NCBI GenBank assembly: GCA_964433315.1
Contig: CAYSQO010000091.1
Location: forward strand, 1-5,597
Origin: Aquariibacter sp964433315
GTDB lineage: Bacteria; Pseudomonadota; Gammaproteobacteria; Burkholderiales; Burkholderiaceae_C
Length of the DNA: 5,597 bases
Reading direction: 5' to 3'
Shown here: one piece after another, positions 4,808 through 5,597 of the stretch
How positions within the stretch are numbered: the first letter of the stretch is position 1
Layout of the letters: each line of letters begins with the position of its first letter
The notes under the pieces: model-generated
What the model was told of the DNA's origin: nothing
The model's database searches: none
The model's input: the letters and a program-made list of their open reading frames with translations, nothing else
Made by a program: the position numbers and the translations under genes

Positions 4808-5597
4808 ATGGCCTCCGCCGGCATGCTCACGGCCCTGGCGCTGGCGGGGCTGGCGGGGGCGGCGGCGCAGCTTCAGCAGGCCGATCTGCTGCCGCATCGC
4901 GGTCCGCTGGCTGCCGCGGTGGCCCTGGCCGCAGCGGCGCTGGCGATGGGGCTGCAGCGCCTGGCGGGGCGCCGGGTGCCCGGGCCGGCCGGGGCGGTCC
5001 GCGAGGGGCGTCGCACCGGGCGATTCCTCGTCCTGCCGCTGCTTGCGCTGGCCGTGGCGTCCGCGGTCTTTGCCCTGACTGAAGGCCGTGCCCGGGCCCG
5101 CCTGGCCGATCGGCTGGAGGCCGGGCTCGAAGGTCTGCCCCTGCAGGTGCAGGGGCGCATCACCGGCCTGCCGCAGGCCCAGGCGGCGGGCTGGCGCTTC
5201 AGCTTCGAGGTCGAGGCCGCCTGGGCGGCCGACGGCCGGCCGCTGACCCTGCCTCGTCAGCTGAGCCTGGCCTGGAACCGCTGGCCTGGCGAGCCCCCAC
5301 CCCCGGCGCTGCGCAGCGGCGAGCGCTGGCGCTGGACGCTGAAGCTGCAGCGTCCCCACGCCCTGGCCAATCCCGGCCTGCCCGACCGCGAGCTTGCCTT
5401 GTTCGAGCAGGGCATCGGCGCCACCGGCAGCGTGCGGCCGAGTCCGTCCCCGCAACGGCTCGACGCCGCGCCCGGCCTGTCCGTCGACAGCCTGCGCGAG
5501 GCCCTGCGCGAGGCCGTCTTCCGCCGCCTGGTGGGCGGGCCGCCCCAGGCGGGCGAGGTACCGGCCACGGCGGCCCGGCCGCCACCGGCCCGTCCCG
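4808..5597 (+). CDS. comEC: DNA internalization competence protein ComEC/Rec2, N-terminal part, partial
   Basis: 263 residues are visible before the gene leaves the window with no stop. ComEC/Rec2 is the inner-membrane channel that takes single-stranded DNA into the cytoplasm during natural transformation. This part holds hydrophobic segments at about 7-20, 35-48 and 72-90, then the N-terminal ComEC domain (DUF4131 type): QGRITGLPQ (115-123), FSFEVE (131-136), LPRQLSLAW (148-156), GERWRWTLKLQRPHALANPG (171-190) and LFEQGIGATGSVR (198-210). These are the typical consecutive motifs of proteobacterial ComEC. Residues 243-263 are unusually Pro/Ala/Gly-rich. The competence domain and metallo-beta-lactamase domain would lie to the right. 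The ATG at 4808 lacks a ribosome site, ATG 4823 is an alternative, and the frame is open upstream without a better start. It is divergent from the RidA-family gene. Confidence 0.85.
   Translation, partial: MASAGMLTALALAGLAGAAAQLQQADLLPHRGPLAAAVALAAAALAMGLQRLAGRRVPGPAGAVREGRRTGRFLVLPLLALAVASAVFALTEGRARARLADRLEAGLEGLPLQVQGRITGLPQAQAAGWRFSFEVEAAWAADGRPLTLPRQLSLAWNRWPGEPPPPALRSGERWRWTLKLQRPHALANPGLPDRELALFEQGIGATGSVRPSPSPQRLDAAPGLSVDSLREALREAVFRRLVGGPPQAGEVPATAARPPPARP

Noticed and set aside
4265..5455. Extension of the RidA-family protein to 396 residues
   Set aside because: The extra N-terminal 242 residues are low-complexity antisense of comEC. The ATG at 4729 has a good ribosome site and gives a normal family length.
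5492..5515. Tandem duplication of a 12-nt unit (CTGCGCGAGGCC twice) in comEC
   Set aside because: It encodes LREALREA, an ordinary amphipathic helix repeat. Codon bias easily produces such identity, so no repeat feature is called.

Overview
This window is GC-rich chromosomal DNA from a proteobacterium, most likely a betaproteobacterium of the order Burkholderiales (Comamonadaceae / Rubrivivax-Leptothrix-like group). This rests on four things: very high GC at third codon positions, the ilv gene order, the sequence style of the encoded proteins, and a GC-rich palindromic intergenic element of a kind I associate with that group. I see no insertion sequence, CRISPR array, tRNA or rRNA, and no sign of recent horizontal transfer.

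Left part (1-2092, + strand): the branched-chain amino acid block. It holds the 3' end of the acetolactate synthase large subunit gene (ilvI/ilvB), the small regulatory subunit gene ilvH, and ketol-acid reductoisomerase ilvC. Together they carry out the first two shared steps of valine, leucine and isoleucine synthesis, with IlvH giving valine feedback. The 179-nt gap between ilvI and ilvH is highly structured. It contains a nested long hairpin (291-364), a second foldable domain (389-438) just before the ilvH ribosome binding site, and a C-rich linker able to form a competing pairing. This is the most interesting object in the window and a good candidate for a cis-regulatory RNA. The ilvH-ilvC gap holds a three-hairpin palindromic element (951-1027). 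A terminator-like hairpin follows ilvC (2156-2186).

Middle (2093-3737): a gene for an FMN-dependent nitronate monooxygenase, preceded by a perfect 8+1+8 inverted repeat that looks like an operator. Next comes a small lipoprotein with an Ala/Lys/Glu-rich helical body and its own promoter-like sequence. A hairpin between this gene and dsbB could terminate transcription from both sides.

Right part (3738-5597): on the minus strand a probable two-gene unit, RidA-family protein followed by dsbB, 8 nt apart. Divergent from it on the + strand is the 5' part of a comEC/rec2-like DNA uptake channel gene. It runs off the right edge. Its putative -10 box lies so close to the ATG that the mRNA may be nearly leaderless. 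Many long antisense ORFs also exist here, but they are GC-driven shadows of these genes.
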